Source: Chondrilla cf. caribensis
Lineage: Eukaryota; Porifera; Demospongiae; Chondrillida; Chondrillidae
Reading direction: 5' to 3'
DNA length: 22,500 nt
Assembly: GCA_964020155.1 (NCBI GenBank)
Contig: OZ026548.1
Location: 1,868,897-1,891,396, forward strand
Shown: in pieces, positions 1-18,482 of the stretch
How positions within the stretch are numbered: position 1 is the first letter of the stretch
How the letters are laid out: the number at the start of each line of letters is the position of its first letter
Program-made: the position numbers and the translations under genes
Notes under the pieces: generated by a model
What the model was told of the DNA's origin: nothing
Database searches by the model: none
The model's input: the letters and a program-made list of their open reading frames with translations, nothing else

Positions 1-266
1 CACAGAGAGATATTGAGGGAGGTAAAGAGAGAGTCGCCATGTGCACATGCATACAAACGTGTTCCCTTTATTCTATACTGCCACAAAATGGCAATATACG
101 TACGTCTGTATACTCAACTGCATTGTTGCATGTTTGTACACTATCGTCTATCTCCTCTACACACTCACTTACTCATGGCTCCCTCCTCATTCAACACTTG
201 TGCATGTAGCTACGTATAATCATTCCCTCACCCCCAATGGTGTCTGTTCTCCTCCGCCTACTCCAG

Positions 267-5023
<4,757 letters not shown>

Positions 5024-5441
5024 CATGCAGGTACAATAATAGTTATAATACATTAGCTACATTATTATTTATATATTTTTGGAAAATTATGAGTTTCATG
5101 TCACCATAATAACACCCCCAATGCAATTTTTTGTACAAAATTTATCATTTTTGCACATCGTTATAAAATTATATGCATTGATTTACGTATGTTTTTTATA
5201 CTAATCTTATATAAATATATATGAATCTACAATAATAATAGTTCTATATTATATTAATATTATATGCATGGAATAAGTGCAAATACATATAACTCAGCCA
5301 ATTATATAACAAACACATGATTATGTAATGCAATAATATTATAATTATTATAGTATATCTGCTGATATCAACAAGAAATACATAATATTTCACATGTTCA
5401 CTGCAGTCAGTGTACTACACAGGCACATGCAAACGGTGATG
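5024..5441. other. AT-rich convergent spacer
   Basis: Very AT-rich sequence between the stop codons of the inversin-like gene and NDUFS8, which must hold both 3' UTRs and polyadenylation signals. I see no gene and no canonical AATAAA that I would assign with confidence. Confidence 0.7.
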
Positions 5442-8601
<3,160 letters not shown>

Positions 8602-9287
8602 TTTATGATATTGATTTTAATAACCTCGCCGTGGGCGCTTATTGCTACGATTACTCGGTGATGATTAAGGAGTAGGTGGATGTGTGTAGTCTGCTTTTCT
8701 TCATTGTGTGTGTCTATAACCAACAGTGTAAGGGTGCCATGTGCAAATATTGACAGACTGGGTATAAGTATGTGGAGATTACGTATATGCACTTTTGAAT
8801 CTGGTAATTTTGTGTAGCACTGTCGGATAATAACCTATATGATGAGTGTTGTCAACATAGGCTGACTTGAATTATTTTATGTGCATGCGAGTCCTTAATT
8901 GTCAGGCCTACATAAACCATGGCCAACAAGTTTACATGCTTCAAACTTTTGACATATTTTACAAGCATACTGCGCATGAATTACAAGAGTCTATGCATAA
9001 ACTAATACATGTAAATCTTATACAGTATGTAGTGTAAATAAGTGTACCCCAGTTTACAATAGGCGAAAAAGATTAACACTTGATTATAATACAGGCAGCC
9101 AACGAAGTTTAGAGTGTCTATTACGTATAATATGCGTAATAATACTATACGTCATCACCTGCGGTTGACAGATCTAGACTATAAAAAGGCGCCAATCCAC
9201 GAATGGAAAAGCACTCATCATTCCCGATGCCGTTAATTAGAATTTGGTTGTTCATCAGCGTGTAGAATCGGAACACGATATTCAGTC
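8602..9287. other. Head-to-head spacer between NDUFS8 and patatin copy 1
   Basis: 686 bp between two start codons pointing apart. The right end carries the TATA box of patatin copy 1. On the NDUFS8 side no TATA box is evident close to the start. Otherwise AT-rich with no visible repeat or gene. Confidence 0.6.
9180..9187 (+). promoter_or_regulatory. TATA box of patatin copy 1
   Basis: TATAAAAA sits 108 bp before the ATG at 9288, just before GC-rich GGCGCC. About 25-30 bp further would put transcription start near 9210, leaving a roughly 75-base leader. The surrounding flank (including ACGTCATCACCTG near 9149) is unlike the promoters of copies 2 and 3. Only the last stretch of leader (TAGAATCGGAACACG) is clearly shared. 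Start site is inferred, not seen. Confidence 0.55.
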
Positions 9288-11366
9288 ATGCCTTACGAAG
9301 TAGCCAAATTGGAGAGTTTCCACATTGACCGTCGACAGTGGCGTATTGTGGAGGAATCGTCGTTAACTTTGAGGGACTCGTCTCAATATGGTTTTTGTCT
9401 GTTACAACTGTTTAAAACCGGATTGCGAGGGATTGTCTCAACTCTATCTTGTTCGCGCATTCAGAACGAAGGCATCCTCGTTCTACGTCAACAGGAGAGA
9501 AAACAAAAGGGAGAAATAACCGCGGAGACCTTTTTTCGACTCCTCAGAGGGAATACCGCAGAATGTGCGGACGCAATGGAAGGAGTGAACACATTCTTGA
9601 AGATCATTTTATCCCAAGGAGATTTTAGCCTTACGGTGAATATTCTACAGGACCTGATTAAACCCTACGGACCGATCACTGTGGGAGAAGTGGTGGATGT
9701 TGCAGTCAAATGGGATCTCGGCAGTTGTATGGATCATGAACGGCTCAAACGCTACGTCGCAGGGAAACAGCTGAAGAGAGGGAGAACGGTTCTGCAGTGT
9801 GCCATCGAAGAAGGAAAGGAGAACGTAACGAGAAAACTCATGTCGATTGCGGAAGAGAGTGATTTCCACGCAGTGGATGAAGAGGAAAACACAGTTGTCC
9901 ATCTTGCGGCTAAATCTGGTAGACGAGAAACATGTAGAGCTGTTCTACATGGTTTTAACCCTGTGAAAAATTTTATCCGCAAGAGGAGCAGTGTTTTGGA
10001 CGTAGGCCCTTCCAACATCACGGGAAAACTCAACTTCCACAACACAGTGGGGGATACGCCTCTTGCTATTGCAGCAAAGAATGGTCACTTTGCAGTAGCT
10101 TTGACCCTACTTCTTGTCGATGCCAATCCAAACCTTGTAAATTACACATCTGGTTCCACTCCACTTCACTTTGCAGCAAGCGGGGGATATACAGACATTG
10201 TGAAGGCTCTCCTTGTCTTTGGAGCCAAACCTAATGTGAAAAATAACGAGGGTAAAACTCCTGCTGATTTGGCCACCAAACACCCCAAGGTACTGGAGTG
10301 TTTTTCCAAGATGAAGGAAGCCCTCAACAGCGATGAGCCTTTTGATGACAAATATATTGAATCAAATGGAGACGGTCCTTTCCTTTTATGCATGGATGGT
10401 GGAGGAATGCGAGGACTGGCAACATGCATAATCCTTCGTGAAATTGAAGACAGAGTGAGAAAACAGGATCCCAATTTTGTGTCACTGGCATCGTACTTCG
10501 ATTATGTTACAGGCACAAGCATAGGTTCATACATTGCGTTTTCCTTGGCTTATGGGAGACTAGAGATCAAAGATATCATGAAGCTCTTCTTTCATTTCAA
10601 AGATAGCGTTCTTACACTTCGCCGTCCATTTCCACAAGATGCGTTGGAAAACCTCCTCAAGGATCTATTCACAGAAGACACTCTCATGTCAGAAGTGACT
10701 GAGCCAAAGGTCATAGCCCTATCCTGCAAAGCTGATGTATCACCACCGATTTTACACATCATGCGCAATACGGGTGAGCCTCGAAACGGAGAAAAGGGAC
10801 CGGATGAATTGAAAGTGTGGGAAGCAGCAAGAGCCTCTTCCGCTGCCCCTACTTATTTCCCTCCCTTCGGTAAGTTTATCGATGGGGGCATCCTGGCTAA
10901 CAACCCCACAGTGGATTGCATCGGAGAAGTTATAGATGATCTTGTAGCGGAGGGAAAAGAACCTCGTCTTGGATTGGTGGTATCGGTAGGAACATGCAGT
11001 TCTCCTCGCTCGAAGAGTGGAGACATTAACATTCACAGTATCACTCGACCATCTGATATTGTTGATGCAGCAATCGGAGTGAAAAATTTCCTTTCGCTTG
11101 TTTTAGATCAAATGACATTTTCTGGTGGGAGTCAAGTTGACCGTTCAAAATCTTGGTGTGCGAGTATGAATTGTCCATTTTTCCGCCTTGATCCAACATT
11201 GGATACGAAGACTAACCTTGCGGAGAATGACGAGAGAGTCCTTGTTAATCTGATGTTTGAATCTCTGCTGTGTGCCAAGAGAGAATACAATCGCATAAAT
11301 GCAGTGGCCAGGATTCTTCTCAGCAGACCTGCTCGTGTGTCAAAACGTGATAGTGTGTTCCGTTAG
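9288..11366 (+). CDS. Ankyrin-repeat patatin-like phospholipase, array copy 1
   Basis: A single open frame of 692 residues without introns. Residues 1-165 are a region I do not recognise. About 165-340 are ankyrin-like repeats (NTVVHLAAKSG, GDTPLAIAAKNGH, GSTPLHFAASGGY, GKTPADLA). About 363-600 are a patatin-like phospholipase domain: oxyanion loop DGGGMRG (370-376), nucleophile elbow GTSIG with Ser411, and DGG with Asp532 completing the Ser-Asp dyad, followed by ILANNPT. This order resembles animal calcium-independent phospholipase A2 (PLA2G6 type), which hydrolyses the sn-2 acyl chain of phospholipids; substrate here is unknown. No signal peptide or clear membrane segment is seen, so a cytosolic or membrane-peripheral enzyme is likely. 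The start MPYEVA is shared by all three copies. A TATA box lies 108 bp upstream. Copy 1 differs from copy 2 at 20 residues by my count. The intronless structure contrasts with the spliced neighbours. Confidence 0.93.
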   Translation: MPYEVAKLESFHIDRRQWRIVEESSLTLRDSSQYGFCLLQLFKTGLRGIVSTLSCSRIQNEGILVLRQQERKQKGEITAETFFRLLRGNTAECADAMEGVNTFLKIILSQGDFSLTVNILQDLIKPYGPITVGEVVDVAVKWDLGSCMDHERLKRYVAGKQLKRGRTVLQCAIEEGKENVTRKLMSIAEESDFHAVDEEENTVVHLAAKSGRRETCRAVLHGFNPVKNFIRKRSSVLDVGPSNITGKLNFHNTVGDTPLAIAAKNGHFAVALTLLLVDANPNLVNYTSGSTPLHFAASGGYTDIVKALLVFGAKPNVKNNEGKTPADLATKHPKVLECFSKMKEALNSDEPFDDKYIESNGDGPFLLCMDGGGMRGLATCIILREIEDRVRKQDPNFVSLASYFDYVTGTSIGSYIAFSLAYGRLEIKDIMKLFFHFKDSVLTLRRPFPQDALENLLKDLFTEDTLMSEVTEPKVIALSCKADVSPPILHIMRNTGEPRNGEKGPDELKVWEAARASSAAPTYFPPFGKFIDGGILANNPTVDCIGEVIDDLVAEGKEPRLGLVVSVGTCSSPRSKSGDINIHSITRPSDIVDAAIGVKNFLSLVLDQMTFSGGSQVDRSKSWCASMNCPFFRLDPTLDTKTNLAENDERVLVNLMFESLLCAKREYNRINAVARILLSRPARVSKRDSVFR

Positions 11367-12189
11367 CAAATGGCCTAGTTCAATCATGAACCATAGAGTA
11401 CCAGACTGAACATAATCTGTACATTATTATAGCTTGCTGTGAGGAGTTTGTTATGAACTGTATGTCAAAATTATTATTGAAATATATGCCAAGATTGACT
11501 TGCTTAGTCAATAATATCTGTTCATTTGAATTTAATATTTAATTTTACTTGTACCTTTCCGAATCAGCATTGTGTCTATAGTTACTGTAATCACTTTTAA
11601 CAATTAATTTACTGAATTATAAATTAATTAATCTATTGTCTATTGTGTAGTAGTTGCTATCATAATATTATGTTTGTATTCATAACTATTGAAGTACAAT
11701 GAATATACAATATACTAATTCGGAGCTGCAACCATTAAATTATATTAAAAAATGACTGTCCATAATAATTATAGACTATTATAATATACGTATACGTACG
11801 TACAATCATAATGTAACAAACACCTGTCCTCCCGCATATTATGTGTATATCTGTATGTTCACCTCACTGTATATACACCTGTCTACCATATCATATGCAG
11901 GGTGTCAGACTGTTATATATGTACATATGTAAACAAACACCTGTCCCCTCATATAATATGCATATTATATCTCTATGTTCACCTAACTGTACACCTGTCA
12001 ACCATATCATATGCAAGGGGGTGGGGGTGGGGGTGAAAGAGGCTTGAGCACTCATGTATGCAGACCCCACCTACAGTTGCCCATGACAGCTAACATCATA
12101 CATTGAACAGCTAACGCTTTGTTGTATCCATCCAGTCTGGTGATCATGATATAATATAGCAACCATGACAAATATTATATTGAGCATGT

Positions 12190-12680
12190 ACACATATCAC
12201 TACTAGCTGTACACATATCACTACTAGCTGTACACACATCACTAATAGTTCACCTGTACACACAACTGCTAGCCGTACACAAACCAGCACCAGCTGTACA
12301 CCCACCGGTACCACCACTAGCTGTACTTATACCGTTACTATAGCTATACACACATCACTACTAGCTGTATGCACACCACTACCAGCTGTACACACACCAC
12401 TATACTATAGCTGTATGTACATCACTACTATAGCTGTACACGCACCACTGCTAGCTGTACGTACACCACTAGTCTACTATAGCTGTACACACACCACTAC
12501 TGTACATACACACCAGTCTATATGCACACATACCACCACTAACTGCACACACAACATCACTATCTGTACACACCAGAGCTACATGTACACACACCATCAT
12601 TAGCTGCACACACTAGCTGTGAACACCAGGTCTAGATGTACAGCTAGACTAAGTGTACACACATAATCACTATAGCTGTA
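12190..12680. repeat. Minisatellite, unit about 20 bp (AGCTGTACACACACCACTAC type)
   Basis: Imperfect tandem units built on 'agctgtacacacaccactac' with variable insertions of CTATAG and spacer length. It sits in spacer A. Any open frame here is an artefact of the repeat. Confidence 0.85.
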
Positions 12681-13806
12681 CACACTATGACATAACAATG
12701 TGTGGTGCCATATAGGGCTGGAATTTGACCCCATGTTATATAGCACCACAGACACTGGCAAGTATATATACGCACAACCTCCCAAAGGGGTGTTTTGACC
12801 ATTTTTTCATAGATTTGAAAAGTGTGGTGCTATGCATATGGGGCCGGAAATTGACCCCACACCACCATGGTCAATGACCAGTGGGTTGTCATAATTTATA
12901 TGGACACTGGCCAGATTGTGGTGCCCAGCAATAAAATGTAGAATTACCTTCCTGATCATCACGAGGTCTACATAGCACTTCCATTGGACTGTACACATAC
13001 TACAAGATTGTATGTAGATAGTATAAATATGTATGGTGTGCCAAATATGTTGTCACTTAGGGGGTCATGTGAATACCGATTGAAACTGATCTATTAGGCT
13101 TGTAGTCCATCCAGGAGGGTCTGCATGCAACTTATTTAGAGAAGTTGTAATGAATAATATTATTTTTGTCCCACTAGCTGTTGTACATTTGAGTAGATTT
13201 CCCACTGAAAAATTTCAATTATGCTCAATGTTATAGTAATTCATAACCATTACCTACCAGTGCTATGCAATCATACCGGACACTTCTCCATGTGTATGCA
13301 CTGGCAGATCTAGAGAAAGGGTCTATGCCAGATCAACAATTCACATTGTGTCTGGTACATGACACTGTGACATGATTAAGATGTAGCATAATATGTTGAT
13401 ACGCTCCATAAACATCATGAATGTATACACCAACCACTCGGGTGATGGGTCGCTAGAGGGTGTAAGTTAGTGGAACTTTGGAATTCATACCTGTAGCCTA
13501 GTGTCACCCCCAGACTGTATTTACCCTGCTTATACGTATATTCACACTGACAATTTGTTATGTATGAGTGGAATTAATGGTCTTGTACTGAGTGTGTAAA
13601 CAACTACAAATTAGCTTTCAGCTAGACTCTTCCTATATTATGTCTTACTTCACATTGGGACCGAAGATAACGCTAAGACACCACCAATGATCTAGGTACC
13701 TACAGACTATAATACGTACCATCCCTTGCAAGTCATCAAGCACCCACAGGTGGAAACTCTACGATCGACGTCGACCCTAGTAACCCGACCTGCACCACAG
13801 GCGTAA

Positions 13807-13813
13807 TATAAAG
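13807..13813 (+). promoter_or_regulatory. TATA box of patatin copy 2
   Basis: TATAAAG lies 99 bp before the ATG in a block (about 13500-13900) that is conserved upstream of copy 3 and, inverted, at 21811-22200. Conservation across three copies, together with its position, supports a core promoter. The flanking AACCCGACCTGCACCACAGG is kept upstream of copy 3 and, with one substitution, in the inverted copy. Confidence 0.55.
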
Positions 13814-13905
13814 GTGTCAATAGTGAACAGTGATCAGGAATACCTAGATAAACCTATTGTCGTTAGTTTGGTTCTAGGTATAGAGTCGGAAGACGGTGTT
13901 TATTC

Positions 13906-15984
13906 ATGCCTTACGAAGTAGCCAAATTGGAGAGTTTCCACATTGACCGTCGACAGTGGCGTATTGTGGAGGAATCGTCGTTAACTTTGAGGGACTCGTC
14001 TCAATATGGATTTTGTCTGTTGCAACTGTCTAAAACCGGATTGCGAGGGATTGTCTCAACTCTATCTTGTTCGCGCATTCAGAACGAAGGCATCCTCGTT
14101 CTACGTCAACAGGAGAGAAAACAAAAGGGAGAAATAACCGCGGAGACCTTTTTTCGACTCCTCAAAGGGAATACCGCAGAATGTGCGGACGCAATAGAAG
14201 GAGTGAACACATTCTTGAAGATCATTTTATCCCAAGGAGATTTTAGCCTTACGGTAAATATTCTACAGGACCTGATTAAACCCTACGGACCGATCACTGT
14301 GGGAGAAGTGGTGGATGTCGCAGTCAAATGGGATCTCGGCAGTTGTATGGATCATGAACGGCTCAAACGCTACGTCGCAGGGAAACAGCTGAAGAGAGGG
14401 AGAACGGTTCTGCAGTGTGCCATTGAAGAAGGAAAGGAGAACGTAACGAGAAAACTCATGTCGATTGCGGAAGAGAGTGAGTTCCACGCAGTGGATGAAG
14501 AGGAAAACACAGTTGTCCATCTTGCGGCTAAATCTGGGAGTCAAGAAACATGTAGAGCTGTTCTGCATGGTTTTAACCCTGTGAAAAATTTTATCCGCAA
14601 GAGGAGCAGTGTTTTGGACGTAGACCCTTCCAACATCACGGGAAAACTCAACTTCCACAACACAGTAGGAGACACGCCTCTTGCTATTGCAGCAAAGAAT
14701 GGTCACTTCGCCGTGGCTATGACCCTACTTCTTGTCGATGCCAATCCAAACCTCGTAAATTATACATCAGGTTCCACTCCACTTCACTTTGCAGCAAGCG
14801 GGGGATATACAGACCTTGTGAAGGCTCTCCTTGTCTTTGGAGCCAAACCTAATGTGAAAAATAACGAGGGTAAAACTCCTGCTGATTTGGCCACCAAACA
14901 CCCCAAGGTACTGGAGTGTGTTTCCAAGATGAAGGAAGCCCTCAACAGCGATGAGCCTTACGATGGGGAGCATATTGAATCAAATGGAGATGGTCCTTTC
15001 CTTTTATGCATGGATGGTGGAGGAATGCGAGGACTGGCAACATGCATAATCCTTCGTGAAATCGAAGACAGAATGAGAAAACAGGATCCCAATTTTGTGT
15101 CACTGGCATCGTACTTCGACTATGTTACGGGCACAAGCATAGGTTCATACATTGCTTTTTCCTTGGCTTATGGGAGATTAGAGATCAAAGATATGATAAA
15201 GCTCTTTTTTCATTTCAAAGATAGCGTTCTTACTCTTCACCGTCCATTTCCACAGGACGTGTTGGAAAACCTCCTCAAGGATCTATTCACAGAAGACACT
15301 CTCATGTCAGAAGTGACTGAGCCGAAGGTCATAGCCCTATCCTGCAAAGCTGATGTATCACCACCGATTTTACACATCATGCGCAATACGGGTGAGCCTC
15401 GAAACGGAGAAAAGGGACCGGATGAATTGAAAGTGTGGGAAGCAGCAAGAGCCTCTTCTGCTGCCCCTACTTATTTCCCTCCCTTCGGTAAGTTTATCGA
15501 TGGGGGCATCCTGGCTAACAACCCCACAGTGGATTGCATCGGAGAAGTTATAGATGATCTTGTAGCGGAGGGAAAAGAACCTCGTCTTGGATTGGTGGTA
15601 TCGGTAGGAACATGCAGTTCTCCTCGCTCGAAGAGTGGAGACATCAATATTCACAGTATCACTCGACCATCTGATATTGTTGATGCAGCAATCGGAGTGA
15701 AAAATTTCCTTTCGCTCGTTTTAGATCAAATGACATTTTCCGGTGGGAGTCAAGTTGACCGTTCAAAATCTTGGTGTGCGAGTATGAATTGTCCATTTTT
15801 TCGCCTTGATCCAACATTAGATACAAAGACTAACCTTGCAGAGAATGACGAGAGGGTTCTTGTTAATCTGATGTTTGAATCTCTGCTGTGTGCCAAGAGA
15901 GAATACAATTGCATAAATGCAGTGGCCAGGATTCTTCTCAGCAGACCTGCTCGTGTGTCAAAACGTGATAGCGTGTTCCGTTAG
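13906..15984 (+). CDS. Ankyrin-repeat patatin-like phospholipase, array copy 2
   Basis: Second intronless 692-residue member, about 97% identical to copy 1. Ankyrin-like repeats (about 165-340) and the patatin domain are intact: DGGGMRG 370-376, GTSIG with Ser411, DGG with Asp532. Differences from copy 1 cluster in small patches, notably EPYDGEH at 351-356 where copies 1 and 3 have EPFDDKY, plus Cys669 for Arg. In other places (GSQETC, DVDPSN, VAMTLL, TDLVKA) it matches copy 3 rather than copy 1, so the three genes are mosaics of one another. The 2539-bp spacer upstream separates it from copy 1 and supplies a TATAAAG promoter 99 bp before the ATG. No frameshift or stop is seen, so it is likely functional. 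Same family assignment and same uncertainty about substrate as copy 1. Confidence 0.93.
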   Translation: MPYEVAKLESFHIDRRQWRIVEESSLTLRDSSQYGFCLLQLSKTGLRGIVSTLSCSRIQNEGILVLRQQERKQKGEITAETFFRLLKGNTAECADAIEGVNTFLKIILSQGDFSLTVNILQDLIKPYGPITVGEVVDVAVKWDLGSCMDHERLKRYVAGKQLKRGRTVLQCAIEEGKENVTRKLMSIAEESEFHAVDEEENTVVHLAAKSGSQETCRAVLHGFNPVKNFIRKRSSVLDVDPSNITGKLNFHNTVGDTPLAIAAKNGHFAVAMTLLLVDANPNLVNYTSGSTPLHFAASGGYTDLVKALLVFGAKPNVKNNEGKTPADLATKHPKVLECVSKMKEALNSDEPYDGEHIESNGDGPFLLCMDGGGMRGLATCIILREIEDRMRKQDPNFVSLASYFDYVTGTSIGSYIAFSLAYGRLEIKDMIKLFFHFKDSVLTLHRPFPQDVLENLLKDLFTEDTLMSEVTEPKVIALSCKADVSPPILHIMRNTGEPRNGEKGPDELKVWEAARASSAAPTYFPPFGKFIDGGILANNPTVDCIGEVIDDLVAEGKEPRLGLVVSVGTCSSPRSKSGDINIHSITRPSDIVDAAIGVKNFLSLVLDQMTFSGGSQVDRSKSWCASMNCPFFRLDPTLDTKTNLAENDERVLVNLMFESLLCAKREYNCINAVARILLSRPARVSKRDSVFR

Positions 15985-16764
15985 CAAATGGCCTAGTTCA
16001 ATCATGAACCATACAGAGTACCAGACTGAACATAATCTGTACATTATTATAGCTTGCTGTGAGGAGTTTGTTATTAACTGTATGTCAAAATTATTATTGA
16101 AATATGCCAAGATTGACTTGCTTAGTCAATAACATCTGTTCATTTGAATTGAATATTAAATTTTACTTGTACCTTTCCGAATCAGCATTGTGTCTATAGT
16201 AATCACTTTTAACAATTAATTCCTGAATTATAAATTAATTAATCTATTGTCTATTGTGTAGTAGTTGCTATCATATGTTTGAATTCATAACTATTGACGT
16301 ACAATGAATATACAATATACTAATTCGGAGCTGCAACCATTAAATTATATTAAAAAATGACTTTCCATAGTATATATCAGACTATTAGTACAATCATGTA
16401 AACAAACACACCACCACTACCACATATACTATGTGTATATCTGTATGTTCACTTCACTATATATACGCCTGTCTACCATATCATGTGTGGGGGGTGCCAG
16501 GCTGTTATATATGTACATATATATGTAAACAAACATCAGTCCCTTCACATAATATTATGCATATATCTGTATGTTCATCTCACTATACACCTGTCAACCA
16601 TATCATATGCAGGGAGTGGGGGTGAAAGAGGCTTGAGTACTCATATATGCAGACCCCACCTCCAGTTGCCCATGACAGCTAACATCATACATTGAACAGC
16701 TAAAGCTTTGTTGTATCCATCTAGTCTGGTCATCATGATATAATATAGCAACCATGACAAATAT

Positions 16765-17245
16765 ATTGAGCATGTACACATATCACTACTAGCTGTACAC
16801 ACATCACTAATAGTTCACCTGTACACACAACTGCTAGCCGTACACAAACCAGCACCAGCTGTACACCCACCGGTACCACCACTAGCTGTACTTATACCGT
16901 TACTATAGCTATACACACATCACTACTAGCTGTATGCACACCACTACCAGCTGTACACACACCACTATACTATAGCTGTATGTACATCACTACTATAGCT
17001 GTACACGCACCACTGCTAGCTGTACGTACACCACTAGTCTACTATAGCTGTACACACACCACTACTGTACATACACACCAGTCTATATGCACACATACCA
17101 CCACTAACTGCACACACAACATCACTATCTGTACACACCAGAGCTACATGTACACACACCATCATTAGCTGCACACACTAGCTGTGAACACCAGGTCTAG
17201 ATGTACAGCTAGTGTACACACATCATCACTACAGCTGTACACACC
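16765..17245. repeat. Minisatellite, same family, in spacer B
   Basis: The same unit order as in spacer A, with one unit missing at the start. Preserved unit-by-unit order shows the whole block was copied with the gene rather than arising twice. Confidence 0.85.
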
Positions 17246-18380
17246 ATGACATAACATTGTGTGGTGCCATATAGGGCTGGAATTTGACCCCATGTTATAT
17301 AGCACTACAGACACTGGCAAGTATATATACGCACAACCTCCCAAAGGGGTGTTTTGACCATTTTTTCATAGATTTGAAAAGTGTGGTGCTATGGGGCCGG
17401 AAATTGACCCCACACCCCATGGTCAATGACCAGTGGGTTGTCATGACTTTTATGGACACTGGCCAGATTGTGGTGCCCGGCAATAAAAAATATTGTAGAA
17501 TTACCTTCCTGATCATCACGAGGTCTACATAGCACTTCCATTGGACTGTACACATACTACAAGATTGTTACAGTATGTAGATAGTATAAATATGCATGGT
17601 GTGCCAAATATATTGTCACTTAGGGGGTCATGTGAATACCGATTGAAACTGATCTATTAGGCTTGTAGTCCATCAAGGAGGGTCTGCATGCAACTTATTT
17701 AAAGAAGTTGTAATGAATAATATTATTTTTGTCCCAATAGCTGTTGTACATGCATGTGAGTAGATTTCCCACTGAAAAATTTCAATTATGCTCAATGTTA
17801 TAGTAATTCATAACCATTACCTACCAGAACAAAGTGTTGTGCAATCATACCGGACACTTCTCCATGTGTATACACTGGCAGATCTAGAGAAAGGGTCTAT
17901 GCCAGATCAACAATTCACATTGGGTCTGATACAATGTCATGACACTGTGACCATGCATGATTAAGGTGCAGCATAATATGTTGATACGCTCCATAAACAT
18001 CATGAATGTATACACCAACCACTCAGATGATGGGTCGCTAGAGGGTGCAAGTTAGTGGAACTTTGGAATTCATACCTGTAGCCTAGTGTTACCCCCAGAC
18101 TGTATTTACCCTGTTTGTATATTTACACTGACAATTTGTTTAACTTATGACATTGTATGAGTGGAATGGTCTTGTCAACTACAAATGAGCTTTCAGCTAG
18201 ACACTTCCTATATTATGTCTTACTTCACATTGGGACCGAAGATTACGCTAAGACACCACCAATGATCTAGGTACCTACAGACTATTATACGTACCAACCT
18301 TGCATTGCCAAGTCTTCAAGCACCCACAGGTGGAAACTCTACGATCGACCCTAGTAACCCGACCTGCACCACAGGCGTAA

Positions 18381-18387
18381 TATAAAG
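18381..18387 (+). promoter_or_regulatory. TATA box of patatin copy 3
   Basis: TATAAAG 102 bp before the ATG, in the same promoter block as copy 2. Relative to copy 2 it lacks one six-base repeat (GACGTC-type) just upstream and has small indels in the leader. Confidence 0.55.
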
Positions 18388-18482
18388 GTGTCAATAGTGA
18401 ACAGTGATCAGGAATTATCACTAGATAAACCTATTGTCGTTAGTTTGGTTCTAGGTATAGAGTCGGAAGACGGTGTTTAGCC

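Larger units (their letters stand above)
11367..13905. repeat. Spacer of tandem array, copy A (about 2.54 kb, non-coding)
   Basis: Begins with an AT-rich 3' flank (to about 11.8 kb), then pairs of near-duplicate segments (CACCTGTC..ATATGC), a minisatellite (about 12.19-12.68 kb), a segment with short inverted and direct copies of GTGTGGTGC..TTGACCCC (about 12.70-12.87 kb), and the promoter block. It is near identical to 15985-18482 over its length, with small indels. I see no convincing exon in it. Confidence 0.85.
15985..18482. repeat. Spacer of tandem array, copy B (about 2.50 kb, non-coding)
   Basis: Second copy of the 11367-13905 spacer in the same order and orientation. Differences are mostly short indels: one fewer minisatellite unit, and short missing or added pieces near 16.3-16.4, 17.4 and 18.15 kb. 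With the genes it makes a tandem repeat of about 4.6 kb (4618 bp from ATG 1 to ATG 2, 4577 bp from ATG 2 to ATG 3). Confidence 0.85.

Noticed and set aside
1..21. Possible 3' end of an upstream inversin-like exon before a GTAAAG donor at 22
   Set aside because: One frame reads HREILRE with a phase-0 donor that would fit the acceptor at 267, but joining it leaves about ten residues of the ankyrin repeat missing, so the splice is not supported.
12415..12603. 62-residue open frame identical in both array spacers (also 16980-17168)
   Set aside because: Identity follows from duplication of the whole spacer; the frame is minisatellite sequence with no coding character.
14263..14706. Long minus-strand open frames inside the phospholipase genes
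   Set aside because: They are antisense shadows of the conserved coding sequence, recurring at equivalent places in the copies, with no independent family match.
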